A DNA stretch of 64,000 nucleotides from Pollutimonas sp963712655 (GCA_963712655.1 CAVQIT010000008.1:1054001-1118000), one strand, 5' to 3'. Shown: positions 17,291-26,835, counted from the stretch's first letter. The notes: generated by a model from the letters alone, not told the origin. A program made the numbers and translations.

Positions 17291-17432
17291 CGCAGGCCGC
17301 CGGCATTTGCGGCGCCGCGGCCCAGGCACCGCAAGCAAGCCGATCCGGGATAATATCGTCAGGCTTGAACGACAGATCCGCATTCACTTAGCCGCCGGCG
17401 CACTGGCCCGGTTTACTTCAGGACAACCAAAC

Positions 17433-17957
17433 ATGGCAAGATTACCCTACGCATCGCTGACCACCGAACAGGCCAAGCCTTTGGTGGAGCGCATTACCAA
17501 AGAACGCGGCAGCGTTCTGCATTTGTACCAGATGCTGCTGCACAGCCCGCCGGTGGCCGAAGGCTGGCTTAATTATCTGACTGCCATTCGCCAAAAATGC
17601 AGCCTGGACGGCGCCTTGCGCGAATTGGTGATTGTTCGCGTCGCCATTATCAACGGCGCGGAATACGAAGCCTCGCAGCACGTGCCCATCGCGCTGAAAG
17701 AAGGCATCACGCAGGCCCAGATCGATGCGCTGTCCGATTGGCAAACGTCCGGGCAGTTTTCCGAAAAGGAAAAACGGGTGCTGGCGCTGACCGATGAAAT
17801 GACAAAAAACGTTCATGTGGACCAGGCCATTGTCGAGAACTTGAAGGCGTATTTCAACGAGCAGGAACTGGTCGAGCTGGTGGCGACCGTCGCCGCCTAC
17901 AATATGGTTTCGCGGTTTCTCGAGGCGCTGGGCATACATATCGATGACGAGCGCTAG
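17433..17957 (+). CDS. Carboxymuconolactone decarboxylase (CMD/AhpD-like) family protein
   Basis: A 174-residue all-helical protein beginning MARLPYASLTTEQAKPL. The CMD core is recognisable in LDGALRELVIVRVAIINGAEYEASQHVPIALKEG. The CxxC pair that gives AhpD its peroxidase function is absent, and the histidine of ASQHV is kept, so it is more like the decarboxylase/hydrolase-type members. The role is unknown. An upstream in-frame extension overlaps rfbB and is not credible. Confidence 0.82.
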   Translation: MARLPYASLTTEQAKPLVERITKERGSVLHLYQMLLHSPPVAEGWLNYLTAIRQKCSLDGALRELVIVRVAIINGAEYEASQHVPIALKEGITQAQIDALSDWQTSGQFSEKEKRVLALTDEMTKNVHVDQAIVENLKAYFNEQELVELVATVAAYNMVSRFLEALGIHIDDER

Positions 17958-18014
17958 CTGGCTGGCTTGGGCGGCCCGGCGGTTCATTGACACCCGGCGC
18001 AAGACAAACGCGGC

Positions 18015-18530
18015 ATGAAATACTTGGCGGGATACTCCCAGGATTTGCAAGACAAGGCACAGTTGCTGGCCGAGCGCGGGCAACTGGCCGACGTTTTGCA
18101 GAAGCGCTATCCGACGGGGCACCTTGTGCGCACGGACAAGGCTCTGTACGACTATGTCATCGACCTGAAGAACCTTTATATCCGGAACGGCGCTCCCATC
18201 AGCAAGGTGGCTTTCGACAGCAAAATGCAGGTGGTCGCGCACGCGCTGGGCCAGCACACGACGATTTCGCGGATTCAGGGCAGCAAGCTCAAGACCAAGC
18301 ACGAGATACGGGTCGCAACCTTGTTTCGCGCAGCCCCCGGGGAGTTCCTGCGCATGATCGCCGTGCATGAGCTGGCGCATCTCAAGGAAAGGGAACATGG
18401 CAAGGCTTTCTATAATTTATGCCAGCGCATGGAGCCGAATTACCATCAGTACGAATTCGACCTGCGCCTGTACCTGACCTATCTGGATCAGCCCGGCTGC
18501 GGCGCCTTGTGGAGCGATGGGCGCCCGTAA
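18015..18530 (+). CDS. YgjP-like (M48/WLM-type) metallopeptidase domain protein
   Basis: A 171-residue protein with a zinc-peptidase signature VHELAHLKEREHGKAF: the HExxH pair of histidines and glutamate, and a third histidine a few residues later. This is the pattern of the YgjP-like family (formerly DUF45). The natural substrate is unknown. It starts about 60 nt after the CMD-family gene. Confidence 0.8.
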   Translation: MKYLAGYSQDLQDKAQLLAERGQLADVLQKRYPTGHLVRTDKALYDYVIDLKNLYIRNGAPISKVAFDSKMQVVAHALGQHTTISRIQGSKLKTKHEIRVATLFRAAPGEFLRMIAVHELAHLKEREHGKAFYNLCQRMEPNYHQYEFDLRLYLTYLDQPGCGALWSDGRP

Positions 18531-18603
18531 CGCCGAAGCGGGCCATTGTGCTCTATCATTCAAGCCATTATCGCTCTCTCTTTTCTCCGGATTTCATCGG
18601 CCT

Positions 18604-19611
18604 ATGATCCCAACCATATTAGTCACCGGCGGCACGGGTTTTATTGGCAGCCACACCACGGTCGCGCTGCAGCGGGCCGGATACCGGGTGGCGATACTGG
18701 ACAATCTGTGCAATAGCACCGCGACGGTGCCCGATGCCATCGCCGAGATCACCGGAGTAAAGCCGGAATTCATCCAGGGCGATATACGCGACGCGGCGAC
18801 GCTGGCGGCGGTTTTCGACAGCTATCAGTTTGCCGCCGTGCTGCATTTCGCGGGCCTGAAGTCGGTGGGCGAGTCCACGCAAAAGCCCCTGGCCTATTAC
18901 GACAACAATGTCCATGGCAGCGCGCAATTGCTCGAGGCCATGCAGAGGGCCGGAGTCAGGACGTTTGTGTTTTCATCGTCGGCCACGGTGTATGGCGATC
19001 CGCAAAAACTGCCGCTGACCGAAGACCATCCGCGTTCGGCCGCCAATCCGTATGGGCACACCAAGCTGGTGGTCGAAGACATCCTGGCGAATCTATACCA
19101 GAGCGAAGCCGGCTGGCGCATTGCCCGGCTGCGCTATTTCAACCCCGTGGGGGCGCATCCCAGCGGCTTGATAGGCGAGGCGCCGCAGGGTGTGCCCAAT
19201 AACTTGATGCCCTACGTGGCACAGGTCGCCACGGGCCGCCGGCCCAGGGTTCAGGTATTCGGCAACGATTACGACACGCCCGACGGCACCGGCGTGCGCG
19301 ACTACATTCATGTGATGGACTTGGCGCAGGGCCATGTCCAGGCCTTGCGCTACTGCCTGCGGGTGCAACAGGAATTGCTGACGGTAAACCTGGGCACCGG
19401 CAAAGGGTATTCGGTGCTGGATATGATCCGCGCTTTCGAGCAGGCCAGCGGCAAGGCCATACCGTACGATGTCGCGCCGCGCCGTCCCGGCGACATTGCC
19501 GCATGCTGGGCCGATACTGAATTCGCCTACGCAAAGCTGGGTTGGCGCGCCGAAAAAGGCATTCAGGAAATGTGCGATGACGCCTGGCGTTGGGAAACGG
19601 CTGGCCGCTAG
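18604..19611 (+). CDS. galE: UDP-glucose 4-epimerase
   Basis: A 335-residue NAD-dependent epimerase that interconverts UDP-glucose and UDP-galactose (or the N-acetyl forms) for surface polysaccharides. Signatures are ILVTGGTGFIGSHTTVAL, HFAGLKSVGESTQKPL, SSSATVYGDP, YGHTKLVVED and RYFNPVGAHPSGLIGE, all typical of GalE. The start MIPTILVTGG fits the family; the extension to 18517 overlaps the previous gene. It lies within the loose polysaccharide group with rfbB, the O-antigen ligase and the flippase. Confidence 0.95.
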   Translation: MIPTILVTGGTGFIGSHTTVALQRAGYRVAILDNLCNSTATVPDAIAEITGVKPEFIQGDIRDAATLAAVFDSYQFAAVLHFAGLKSVGESTQKPLAYYDNNVHGSAQLLEAMQRAGVRTFVFSSSATVYGDPQKLPLTEDHPRSAANPYGHTKLVVEDILANLYQSEAGWRIARLRYFNPVGAHPSGLIGEAPQGVPNNLMPYVAQVATGRRPRVQVFGNDYDTPDGTGVRDYIHVMDLAQGHVQALRYCLRVQQELLTVNLGTGKGYSVLDMIRAFEQASGKAIPYDVAPRRPGDIAACWADTEFAYAKLGWRAEKGIQEMCDDAWRWETAGR

Positions 19612-19662
19612 CGATCAGCTTTGGGAGAAATACATGCAATGGTCAATGAAGGGGTTGCAATA

Positions 19663-21132
19663 ATGGATGACGCCACCGAGCCGGGCATCGGGCTGAACGA
19701 TATCGTGGCGATGCCCGCCCACGACCTTTCGGACGCCATTCGGGCGCGCCGCGTGTCATGCCGGGAGGCCATGGCGGCTTATCTCGATCATATAGACCGG
19801 GTCAATCCCAAGCTCAACGCCATTGTTGCAAGGCGCGAACGCGGCGAACTATTGCGCGAGGCGGATGAACGCGATGCGCAGCTCAAGGCGGGGCATTGGT
19901 CCGGATGGCTGCATGGCATGCCGCAGGCGCCGAAAGACCTCACCGCGGTCAAGGGCATGGTTACCTCCATGGGGTCATTGGTCTATGAAAACAACGTAAC
20001 CCAGCACGATTCGATTCTTGTCGAGCGCATGCGCGCCGCCGGCGCTATTTTTATCGGCCGCAGCAACGTGCCGGAATTCGGCCTGGGGTCCAACACCTAT
20101 AACAAGGTGTACGGCATCACGGGCAACCCTTACGACACAAGCAAGACTTGCGGCGGAAGCAGCGGCGGGGCGGCGGCCGCGCTTGCCGCCCGCATGCTGC
20201 CGGTCGCCGACGGCAGCGATTTCGGCGGGTCCTTGCGCAATCCGGCGGCATTCTGCAATGTATACGGCATGCGTCCTTCGACAGGATGCGTGCCCTTCGC
20301 GCCGACCAGCGACGTCTTCGTCAAGCAATTGTCGTGCGAAGGGCCTATGGGGCGCAGCGTACAGGACGTGGCCCTGCTGCTGTCCGTGATTGCCGGGCAT
20401 GATCCCCGCGCGCCGCTCTCGCATCACATCAACCCGCGCACGTTCGCGGGCAGTCTGGATGCCGACATGAAATCCAGGCGCATTGGATGGCTGGGCGATT
20501 GGAATGGCTACCTGCCTTTGGAAGCGGGCATTACCGATCTTTGCCTCGATGGCTTGTCCAGCCTTGCAACGATAGGTTGCGATGTGCGCGATTACCATGT
20601 GCCGTTTTCGGCCGAAAGCCTGTGGCGCATCTGGCTGGCGCATCGCCATTTCCTGGCCGGCGGCCAGCTTTATCCGCTATGCCAGGCGCAAGAAACGCGC
20701 AAGCTTCTCAAGCCGGCGGCAATCTGGGAAGTCGATGGCCTTGCCGGCCTTTCCGCGCACGATATCTATCTTGCTTCCGAGGCGCGCAGCGCGTGGTACC
20801 AGACTGTGCTGCGTATATTCACGGAAGTCGATTTCCTGGCGGTTCCCACCGCTCAGGTATTCCCCTTCAGTTCCGATATCGACTGGCCCAAGGAAATAGA
20901 TGGGCGTCCCATGGATACGTATCACCGCTGGATGGAGACCGTCGTGCCCTGGACGTTGGCGGGCTGCCCGGTCATGAGTGTGCCGGTGGGCTTCGGGGCC
21001 GGCGGCCTGCCGATGGGAATGCAAATCATCGGCGCGCCGCAAAACGATCTGGCGGTATTGCAGTTGGCCCGAGCCTATGAACGGGAAAAAGACTGGGTCA
21101 ATTCGCGCCCGCCCATTGGGCTTTGGCGCTGA
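19663..21132 (+). CDS. Amidase signature (AS) family amidohydrolase
   Basis: A 489-residue AS-family enzyme with an intact triad: Lys in QAPKDLTAVKG, Ser in CGGSSGGAAAALAARM, and nucleophilic Ser in GSDFGGSLRNPAAFC. It is of a different subtype from the two shorter amidases in the window, as shown by the DFGGSLRNPAA form. The start at 19663 has AAGGGG about eight bases upstream; earlier in-frame ATGs are less well placed. The gene follows galE by 51 nt but has no obvious link to sugar metabolism. The substrate is unknown. Confidence 0.88.
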   Translation: MDDATEPGIGLNDIVAMPAHDLSDAIRARRVSCREAMAAYLDHIDRVNPKLNAIVARRERGELLREADERDAQLKAGHWSGWLHGMPQAPKDLTAVKGMVTSMGSLVYENNVTQHDSILVERMRAAGAIFIGRSNVPEFGLGSNTYNKVYGITGNPYDTSKTCGGSSGGAAAALAARMLPVADGSDFGGSLRNPAAFCNVYGMRPSTGCVPFAPTSDVFVKQLSCEGPMGRSVQDVALLLSVIAGHDPRAPLSHHINPRTFAGSLDADMKSRRIGWLGDWNGYLPLEAGITDLCLDGLSSLATIGCDVRDYHVPFSAESLWRIWLAHRHFLAGGQLYPLCQAQETRKLLKPAAIWEVDGLAGLSAHDIYLASEARSAWYQTVLRIFTEVDFLAVPTAQVFPFSSDIDWPKEIDGRPMDTYHRWMETVVPWTLAGCPVMSVPVGFGAGGLPMGMQIIGAPQNDLAVLQLARAYEREKDWVNSRPPIGLWR

Positions 21133-21192
21133 TCGGCCGGCCGCCCCGCCGCCGGGACCGGCAAGAGGCTGGCCGTCGATGGCGTTGGCCAG

Positions 21193-22482
21193 TCACGCGG
21201 GCGGGGATTCAGCGTTGACAGGCCCTGGTCTTCTGGTTTCTTCATGGCGCAGGCAGGCCCACAGGATCACCAGGGTCAGCGCAAAAAAAATGACCCCGTT
21301 GTTGCGCCCTAAAATGACCTGGCTCATGCTGAACATAAAGTATGACGCCATCAAGGTCGCGCCGGACAGGGCCAGGGCCTTGACCGTTATGTCCGGCGAG
21401 CGCAGCCTCTTGCAGAAAAACCAGAAAGGCAGGCAATACAGCGCCAGCAGCGCCAGCAGCCCGATCAAACCCTGGAACACCCACACCTCCAGATAGTTGT
21501 TATGGGTGTTGGCCATTTCATGCATGTAAGGGTCGATTTTCCTTTCGGCAATCAGGCGCTCGATTTCAGCGTGATAGTCTTTTTCGCTCCAGCCGAGAAG
21601 CGGCCGTTCCGGTATGTTCAGGGATGCGGTGCGCCAGACTTCCAGGCGGGCGCCTACGGATGACACGGCATTGTTTTTGAATACATACTTTTCCTGCATA
21701 TACCGGTGTACTTCGTTTACCGCCAGGTCGTAGCGCGCTTGGACCCCTGTCTCGGGGATGGAAAAGACGGCCGCCACGGCGATTACCAAGGCCGACCCGC
21801 CCGTGATGACATGCTTCAGGTTTTTCTTGGTCAGGAATGCCGCAAAAAACAGCGCCAGCACGGGGGGCACGGCAAGCCAGCTGCCGCGGCTGCCGGAAGC
21901 CATCACGGCATACAGGCTGGCCGCGATGCCGATCGCGAAAGCAATCCGCCAGCGGCCGGCATAGCGCCCTTGTGTTCCAGCCCACAACATGCCGGTTGCG
22001 CAGAACAGGCCGAAAACCAGGCCAATATTTCCGAAGTGAATAATATTCATAAAACCGGATGCGCGCGGGTCGCCCAGCCAATGAATCTGCCAAATGGCGA
22101 TACCGTTGGACAGGACGACGCCAAGCACGATACCCGCCCACAGCAGCGGCAAGCGCGGCGGCACGGACAACAGCATCAACAGAATGGGAATGGCAAAGAG
22201 AAAGCGGCTGGTTTGATCCAGCATTTTGGCGCTATCGCCGTGGAGCCATACGATAAACAGCGACCACAGAAAAACGCTCAGCATGGCGAATACTATGATT
22301 TTGTCTTCGGCTGTCAGGGCAAGAGTGGGGCGTTTCGCCAGGAAATACAGGCTGCCCAGCAGCAACAGCGCCGCGCCGTAGGAATAGCCCGATGGGATGA
22401 CGAACATAAGTGTGAAGTATAAAAAAACACTGTATGCAACCAACGGGGATAATGCGGTATGGTTAAAACGACTTGAGTTCAT
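21193..22482 (-). CDS. O-antigen ligase/polymerase (WaaL/Wzy-like) membrane protein
   Basis: A 429-residue membrane protein with about twelve hydrophobic segments and a large periplasmic loop containing ASGSRGSWLA and HNNYLEVWVFQGLIGLLA, typical of the O-antigen ligase family that transfers or polymerises undecaprenyl-linked glycans. The last dozen or so residues (RPGPVNAESPPA) and the stop codon are encoded by a half copy of the dispersed repeat found at 6646, so the original C terminus has been replaced or extended. The family call is good; ligase versus polymerase is open. Confidence 0.82.
   Translation of the reverse strand: MNSSRFNHTALSPLVAYSVFLYFTLMFVIPSGYSYGAALLLLGSLYFLAKRPTLALTAEDKIIVFAMLSVFLWSLFIVWLHGDSAKMLDQTSRFLFAIPILLMLLSVPPRLPLLWAGIVLGVVLSNGIAIWQIHWLGDPRASGFMNIIHFGNIGLVFGLFCATGMLWAGTQGRYAGRWRIAFAIGIAASLYAVMASGSRGSWLAVPPVLALFFAAFLTKKNLKHVITGGSALVIAVAAVFSIPETGVQARYDLAVNEVHRYMQEKYVFKNNAVSSVGARLEVWRTASLNIPERPLLGWSEKDYHAEIERLIAERKIDPYMHEMANTHNNYLEVWVFQGLIGLLALLALYCLPFWFFCKRLRSPDITVKALALSGATLMASYFMFSMSQVILGRNNGVIFFALTLVILWACLRHEETRRPGPVNAESPPA
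21197..21228. repeat. Half copy of the dispersed palindromic element
   Basis: This 32-bp stretch matches the right half of the element at 6646-6705 (6674-6705) at 28 of 32 positions. The left palindrome arm is missing. It overlaps the 3' end of the O-antigen-ligase gene and provides its last codons. Confidence 0.7.
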
Positions 22483-22615
22483 CGCCGCCTGCCGGGCAAA
22501 AGAATAAGATAAAGAGGCCGATTATAGTCACGACGGCATGTATCGTACCGTGCTACGCTTATAGGTCGTATCGTAATGTTAATCAGTCGCGCCGGCAGTA
22601 ACGTCATCATTTTCA

Positions 22616-23896
22616 ATGTCCCTTAAACGCAATACCCTCTGGAACCTCGCCGGCACAGGGCTGCCGCTGCTTTTGGGCGCGGTTGTCATCCCCTACCTGA
22701 TCGACAAAGTGGGGGTAGAGGCCTTTGGAATCCTTACTCTTATCTGGGCATTGATCGGCTATTTCAGCCTGTTTGACTTCGGCCTGGGCCGCGCATTGAC
22801 ACAGCAAGTAGCGTCCCACCTGGCGGCAAACCGTCATCGGAAAGTGCCCCAACTGGTGAAGTCGGGGCTTATTTTTACCGCGCTTGCAGGCGTCATCGGC
22901 GGCCTGATACTGGCAGTGCTGGCGTTTTCATTAGGGCACAGTTGGCTAAAGGTAAGCCCGCCCCTGCAGATTGAAACCACTTATAGCCTTTTCATCGCCG
23001 CCATTGGCATACCGCTTACCACCACCACCACCGGTCTAAGGGGGGTGCTGGAAGCTTACGAAGATTTCAAGACGGTCAACCTTTTGCGGATTCTGCTGGG
23101 CGCGAGCAATTTCGGCCTGCCGGCGTTAAGCGTGATGTTCTTCGGGCCGTCTCTGGTGTATATGGTCTTGGCATTGGTAGGCGCCCGGCTGGTGGTCTTC
23201 ATTCCTTATGGCTTATGTGTTCACAAGAAACTGCCCGCTGGCTGGTTCGGCACCGCGGTGCGCAAGCACGATATCAAGCGGCTGCTTTCCTTTGGCGTAT
23301 GGATGACGGTATCCAACATCATCAGTCCCCTGATGGTAACGGCCGATCGGTTTTTAATTGCCGCGGTACTGGGCGCCAGCGCCGTCGCTTATTACACCGT
23401 GCCTTTTGAGGTGCTGGTGCGTGTCTTGGTCATACCGGGCGCTCTTACCGTCGCCTTGTTTCCGCGCCTGGCGTCCACGCTTAAAAGAGAACCCGCCATT
23501 GCCAAGATGCTGTACCGCCGGTCCATACGAGCCGTCGCGATAACATTGGCGATTGTTTGCACGGCGATAGCGCTGGGATCATACGAGGGCCTGGCGCTTT
23601 GGCTGGACCATGATTTCGCATCCAAATCGTGGCTGATCGTCAGCGTGCTGAGCCTGGGCATTTTTCTTAATGGCGTCGCGTTCGTGCCGTTTGCCATGAT
23701 ACAAGCGGCGGGAGACGCCAAGACCACCGCGGTTCTGCATCTATGCGAGCTGGTGATCTATGTGCCCCTGCTGGTCGCATCGCTGCATTTCTTCGGATTG
23801 CTGGGTGCGGCCTTGGCATGGGTAGCCAGGGTGGGGCTGGACTTGCTGCTGTTGATGGGCCGCGTAAAGATATCGTTTTCGAAACTGTCGGATTAG
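22616..23896 (+). CDS. Oligosaccharide flippase (Wzx/MATE-like) family protein
   Basis: A 426-residue multispan membrane protein with the polysaccharide-flippase signature at the N terminus (LKRNTLWNLAGTGLPLLLGAVVIPYLIDKVG, in which SLKRNTLWN is typical), and about twelve hydrophobic helices. Such proteins move lipid-linked sugars across the inner membrane. It is divergent from the O-antigen-ligase gene, so the two may act in the same surface-glycan pathway. Confidence 0.88.
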   Translation: MSLKRNTLWNLAGTGLPLLLGAVVIPYLIDKVGVEAFGILTLIWALIGYFSLFDFGLGRALTQQVASHLAANRHRKVPQLVKSGLIFTALAGVIGGLILAVLAFSLGHSWLKVSPPLQIETTYSLFIAAIGIPLTTTTTGLRGVLEAYEDFKTVNLLRILLGASNFGLPALSVMFFGPSLVYMVLALVGARLVVFIPYGLCVHKKLPAGWFGTAVRKHDIKRLLSFGVWMTVSNIISPLMVTADRFLIAAVLGASAVAYYTVPFEVLVRVLVIPGALTVALFPRLASTLKREPAIAKMLYRRSIRAVAITLAIVCTAIALGSYEGLALWLDHDFASKSWLIVSVLSLGIFLNGVAFVPFAMIQAAGDAKTTAVLHLCELVIYVPLLVASLHFFGLLGAALAWVARVGLDLLLLMGRVKISFSKLSD

Positions 23897-23940
23897 ATCC
23901 GCCCGCATGCAATGCGCCCCGCGCGGCCACCGCAAATGAA

Positions 23941-24585
23941 CTATTGCGATTTCAACTTGGCGATTTCGGTCGCCGAGGATGAAAAGAGATCATTCGCCTG
24001 GATAATCGATTGCGAGATTTCTTCAACGGTAATCCGCTTGGCCATTGCTTGCCTTCGAAGTATCTCGTAGGCTTCGGCTTCGCTGACGCTGTGCATGCGC
24101 ATCAAGATGGCTTTCGCTTCGGCAAGCTGCATGACGACTTTCAGTTTGAGCTCCAGCCGTTTGACGCGTTCCGTCTGGCGGCGGGACTCCCGGAAGCGCT
24201 GCACCGACACGGCGATGGCCGGCAATAGGCCGGCCGCCCGGATGGGCGTCATGATGACGGACTGGGCGCCCAGCTTCAACGCATAATCGATGAATATAGG
24301 GCTTTCATAGGTCAACACGGCTATCAAAGGAGTGGATTCGAGAAGATTCCAGCCCTTGCAGGGATCCTGCTTATCCGGCAGGCAGGACAGAAATATCAAG
24401 TCGGCAAAGGTGGGCGGGTTCTCGGGTATGGGCCAGCATACCTGCACGTGAAACCCCATGCGCTTCAAATGATTGACCAGCGTCTCGCGGTCTTCATCGT
24501 CTGGAAGTATTACGACGGTTTTCAACTTCCGGGCGAGGATGGCGCCGGTGACGCTATAGCTGTGGGTGTTTTCGTCATCCTCCAT
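23941..24585 (-). CDS. AmiR-like ANTAR-domain transcription antiterminator
   Basis: A protein of about 214 residues with an N-terminal pseudo-receiver domain and a C-terminal ANTAR RNA-binding domain (LELKLKVVMQLAEAKAILMRMHSVSEAEAYEILRRQAMAKRITVEEISQSII). This is the build of Pseudomonas AmiR, which binds nascent leader RNA and prevents termination when released by AmiC. The start at 24585 has GGGAT about six bases upstream; a start at 24591 is possible. The gene overlaps amiC, showing tight coupling of sensor and antiterminator. Its target is probably the leader at 31629-31717. Confidence 0.9.
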   Translation of the reverse strand: MEDDENTHSYSVTGAILARKLKTVVILPDDEDRETLVNHLKRMGFHVQVCWPIPENPPTFADLIFLSCLPDKQDPCKGWNLLESTPLIAVLTYESPIFIDYALKLGAQSVIMTPIRAAGLLPAIAVSVQRFRESRRQTERVKRLELKLKVVMQLAEAKAILMRMHSVSEAEAYEILRRQAMAKRITVEEISQSIIQANDLFSSSATEIAKLKSQ

Positions 24586-25741
24586 CGGCATATCCCGCTG
24601 TCGTCAATTTGGTTACCCAATCGCCAAACGACTGGGTGGACATATAAGGGTCGGGAGCCACCATTTCGCGCGATTCGCGCAGTACGGTGAACTGGCCTGC
24701 CGCATCCGCGCGCCCGATGCGCGGATAAAGGCCGGTATGCTGGTTTTTCCGGTCTATCTTCACCCGCCCCTGGGGGGCGGCATAGTCGCTGCCCAGCAAT
24801 TCGAATTTCAGTGGCGCAATATGGTCCGAGCCGGCGGCTGCGCAAGCATTGGCAAACAAGTGGAACTGGTAATAGCTGGTCTCCCAATTCATGTCGGCTG
24901 AAATGTCGCTGCCGTAGCGTTTTCGAAACCCTTCCAGCGCCCGCCTGTTTTCGGCGGAATTGATGGTCTGGAAATACGGCGCCGAGGTGTAATGCCCGGC
25001 GCCGAACTCGACGCCCATTATGGCAAGCTCGGTTTCCGACGTATTCAGGCTGCCTATCGGTATTTTCTCGGGATCCAGCCCGGCCCGCGCGTACGCCTGA
25101 TACAAATGGGAAATGGTGTGTCCGATGGCCGAGCTGAAAATGAAATCGGGCTGCTTTTTTATGACATCGTCGATGACCTGGATAAACTCTTCATAGGGCG
25201 CGTCCAGCCCCAGGTAGCGTTCGCCGATCACGGCGCCATTCTCATTCTGCAAGATCAGTTCCTGCATGTTCCGATTGCACTCGTAAGGATAGACATAGCG
25301 CGAGCCGATCATATACACCCTGGCTCCGAAATTGCCGGCCATGAATTCCGCCAATTGCACGCCGTTCTGGTTGGGCGCCGCCCCGCCGTAAATAATATGC
25401 TCGGAAAACTCGAAGCCTTCATACAACTGCGGATAAAAAAGAAGGCGATTGTATTTCTCGACCACCGGAAGCATGATTTTCCGGGCGCTCGATCGGTATC
25501 CTCCGAAAATGACATTGACTTTATCGGTCAGGATCAGCCGCTCGGCGAACGATCGAAACAGCGCATCCTGGGATTGCGGGTCATACCGCACGGCCGTGAC
25601 TTCCCGTCCGTTGATGCCGCCGTTCTCGTTGACCTCGTCGAGAGCCTGCATGGCTCCGCGCAATTGAGAGGATTCCTGTAAACCCGTTACGCCGGAACTG
25701 GAAAATAAAAAGCCGATCTTGAGTGGTTCGCTTATGCTCAT
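24575..25741 (-). CDS. AmiC-like amide sensor (periplasmic-binding-protein fold, cytoplasmic)
   Basis: A 388-residue protein very close in length to Pseudomonas AmiC (385). It opens directly with KIGFLFSSSGVTGLQESSQLRGAMQALDEVNENGGINGREV without a signal peptide, in line with a cytoplasmic sensor. Further family marks are VIFGGYRSSARKIMLPVVEKYNRLLFYPQLYEGFE and YVYPYECNRNMQELI. In the amide system, AmiC holds AmiR inactive until an amide binds. Its 3' end overlaps the start of the ANTAR gene. Confidence 0.92.
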   Translation of the reverse strand: MSISEPLKIGFLFSSSGVTGLQESSQLRGAMQALDEVNENGGINGREVTAVRYDPQSQDALFRSFAERLILTDKVNVIFGGYRSSARKIMLPVVEKYNRLLFYPQLYEGFEFSEHIIYGGAAPNQNGVQLAEFMAGNFGARVYMIGSRYVYPYECNRNMQELILQNENGAVIGERYLGLDAPYEEFIQVIDDVIKKQPDFIFSSAIGHTISHLYQAYARAGLDPEKIPIGSLNTSETELAIMGVEFGAGHYTSAPYFQTINSAENRRALEGFRKRYGSDISADMNWETSYYQFHLFANACAAAGSDHIAPLKFELLGSDYAAPQGRVKIDRKNQHTGLYPRIGRADAAGQFTVLRESREMVAPDPYMSTQSFGDWVTKLTTAGYADGG

Positions 25742-25765
25742 TCAGTTGCTCAAAAACCAGGTTAT

Positions 25766-25792
25766 GCCGATCCCCGCGCCGCGGGGATCGGC
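25766..25792 (-). terminator. GC-rich hairpin between formamidase and amiC, possible partial terminator
   Basis: GCCGATCCCCGC and GCGGGGATCGGC form a perfect 12-bp stem around a 3-nt loop, located between the formamidase stop codon and the amiC start. Leftward, a run of five T residues follows some ten bases later. It could reduce read-through so that the two regulators are made in smaller amounts than the enzyme and transporter, or it may be an mRNA-processing stem. Confidence 0.5.
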
Positions 25793-25803
25793 CGCATGCG
25801 TGA

Positions 25804-26799
25804 TTATTCTTGCAAATAATCCTTGCTGATCATCGCGCCCATTGTGTATTTGGGATCGACAAAGTTGCCCAGTCTAACCTTGCCGCACTGGCTCAGCAGC
25901 ATATACGCGTCCCATTGGTCGAATCCGAAATCGCTGACCATCCAGCGTATCAATTCGCGGTAGGCGATGCGGCCCGCGTCCTCGAGCGGGCGGGCGCTGC
26001 CTATACCCATGATGGCATGGGCATTTTCCATCCGCGGCCAGTCGATTTTCCAGTTCTTGATCAAGTCTACCTTTATTGTCGTCGTGCTGGCATATTCGAC
26101 GGCGGTGCCGCAGACTTCGCCGTCGCCCTGGCAGGCATGGGCGTCGCCGATGAACAAGCGCGCGCCCGGGCTTCTTACAGGCAGATAAGTGATGCTGCCC
26201 GGGCCGATATCCGGGATATCCATATTTCCCCCATGGTTGTCCGGCGTCAGCGCATTGATCGAGTCGATTTCCGGCGAAACGCTCAGCGTGCCGATGTGCG
26301 GGCGATAGGGCAGCGTATGGCGCTTGCTCCAATATATGTGTTCGCCGTCGATCTTCACGCGCTTGACCATTTCAGGCAATGAATCATTCAGCGTCGCGGT
26401 ATATTCCGTGCCGGTCAGCGCGCCGAATTGCGGGATCAGGCAGCATATGCCGTGGGGATCATCGCCGCGCGGGACCATTTTCTCGATATAGACGGCCACG
26501 ACATCGCCTTTTTCGGCTCCTTCTATCATGATGGGGCCATTCTGGGGGTTCAGATAAGGCAGCGTCAGCAATTCGGACGGCTTGTCGGTTTCCGACTTGA
26601 TGGCGCCTTCAAAGGCGTCCCGGGTATCGACAACCACGCGATCGCCGGGCTTGATGGTCATGACAGGGTCGGAATACGGCCCTATGGTGTAGTGGAATTT
26701 TTTTTGTATTTCTTCGGTCAAATGGTGGGTTGTCGGATTCCGATCCGCGCCCACTCCGCGTTGCATCATGATGGAATTCTTGATCCATTCGATATACAT
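25804..26799 (-). CDS. fmdA: Formamidase/acetamidase (FmdA/AmdA family)
   Basis: A 331-residue protein of the acetamidase/formamidase family, which hydrolyses formamide, acetamide or similar small amides to the acid and ammonia. Family features include VVDTRDAFEGAI, NPQNGPIMIEGAEKGDVVAV, HIGTLSVSPE, NHGGNMDIPDIGPGSITYLPV and FIGDAHACQGDGEVCGTAVE. It lacks the longer C-terminal region of the 407-residue methylotroph enzyme. The site GGAGAAACAT lies before the ATG. It follows the transporter genes, so transport and hydrolysis are made together. Confidence 0.92.
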   Translation of the reverse strand: MYIEWIKNSIMMQRGVGADRNPTTHHLTEEIQKKFHYTIGPYSDPVMTIKPGDRVVVDTRDAFEGAIKSETDKPSELLTLPYLNPQNGPIMIEGAEKGDVVAVYIEKMVPRGDDPHGICCLIPQFGALTGTEYTATLNDSLPEMVKRVKIDGEHIYWSKRHTLPYRPHIGTLSVSPEIDSINALTPDNHGGNMDIPDIGPGSITYLPVRSPGARLFIGDAHACQGDGEVCGTAVEYASTTTIKVDLIKNWKIDWPRMENAHAIMGIGSARPLEDAGRIAYRELIRWMVSDFGFDQWDAYMLLSQCGKVRLGNFVDPKYTMGAMISKDYLQE

Positions 26800-26835
26800 A
26801 TGTTTCTCCGTTCAGTTAATTACATTTCGTGAGCA

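Noticed and set aside
17115..17432. N-terminal extension of the CMD-family protein
   Set aside because: It is an out-of-frame reading of the rfbB 3' end and the intergenic region; the family length is met from 17433.
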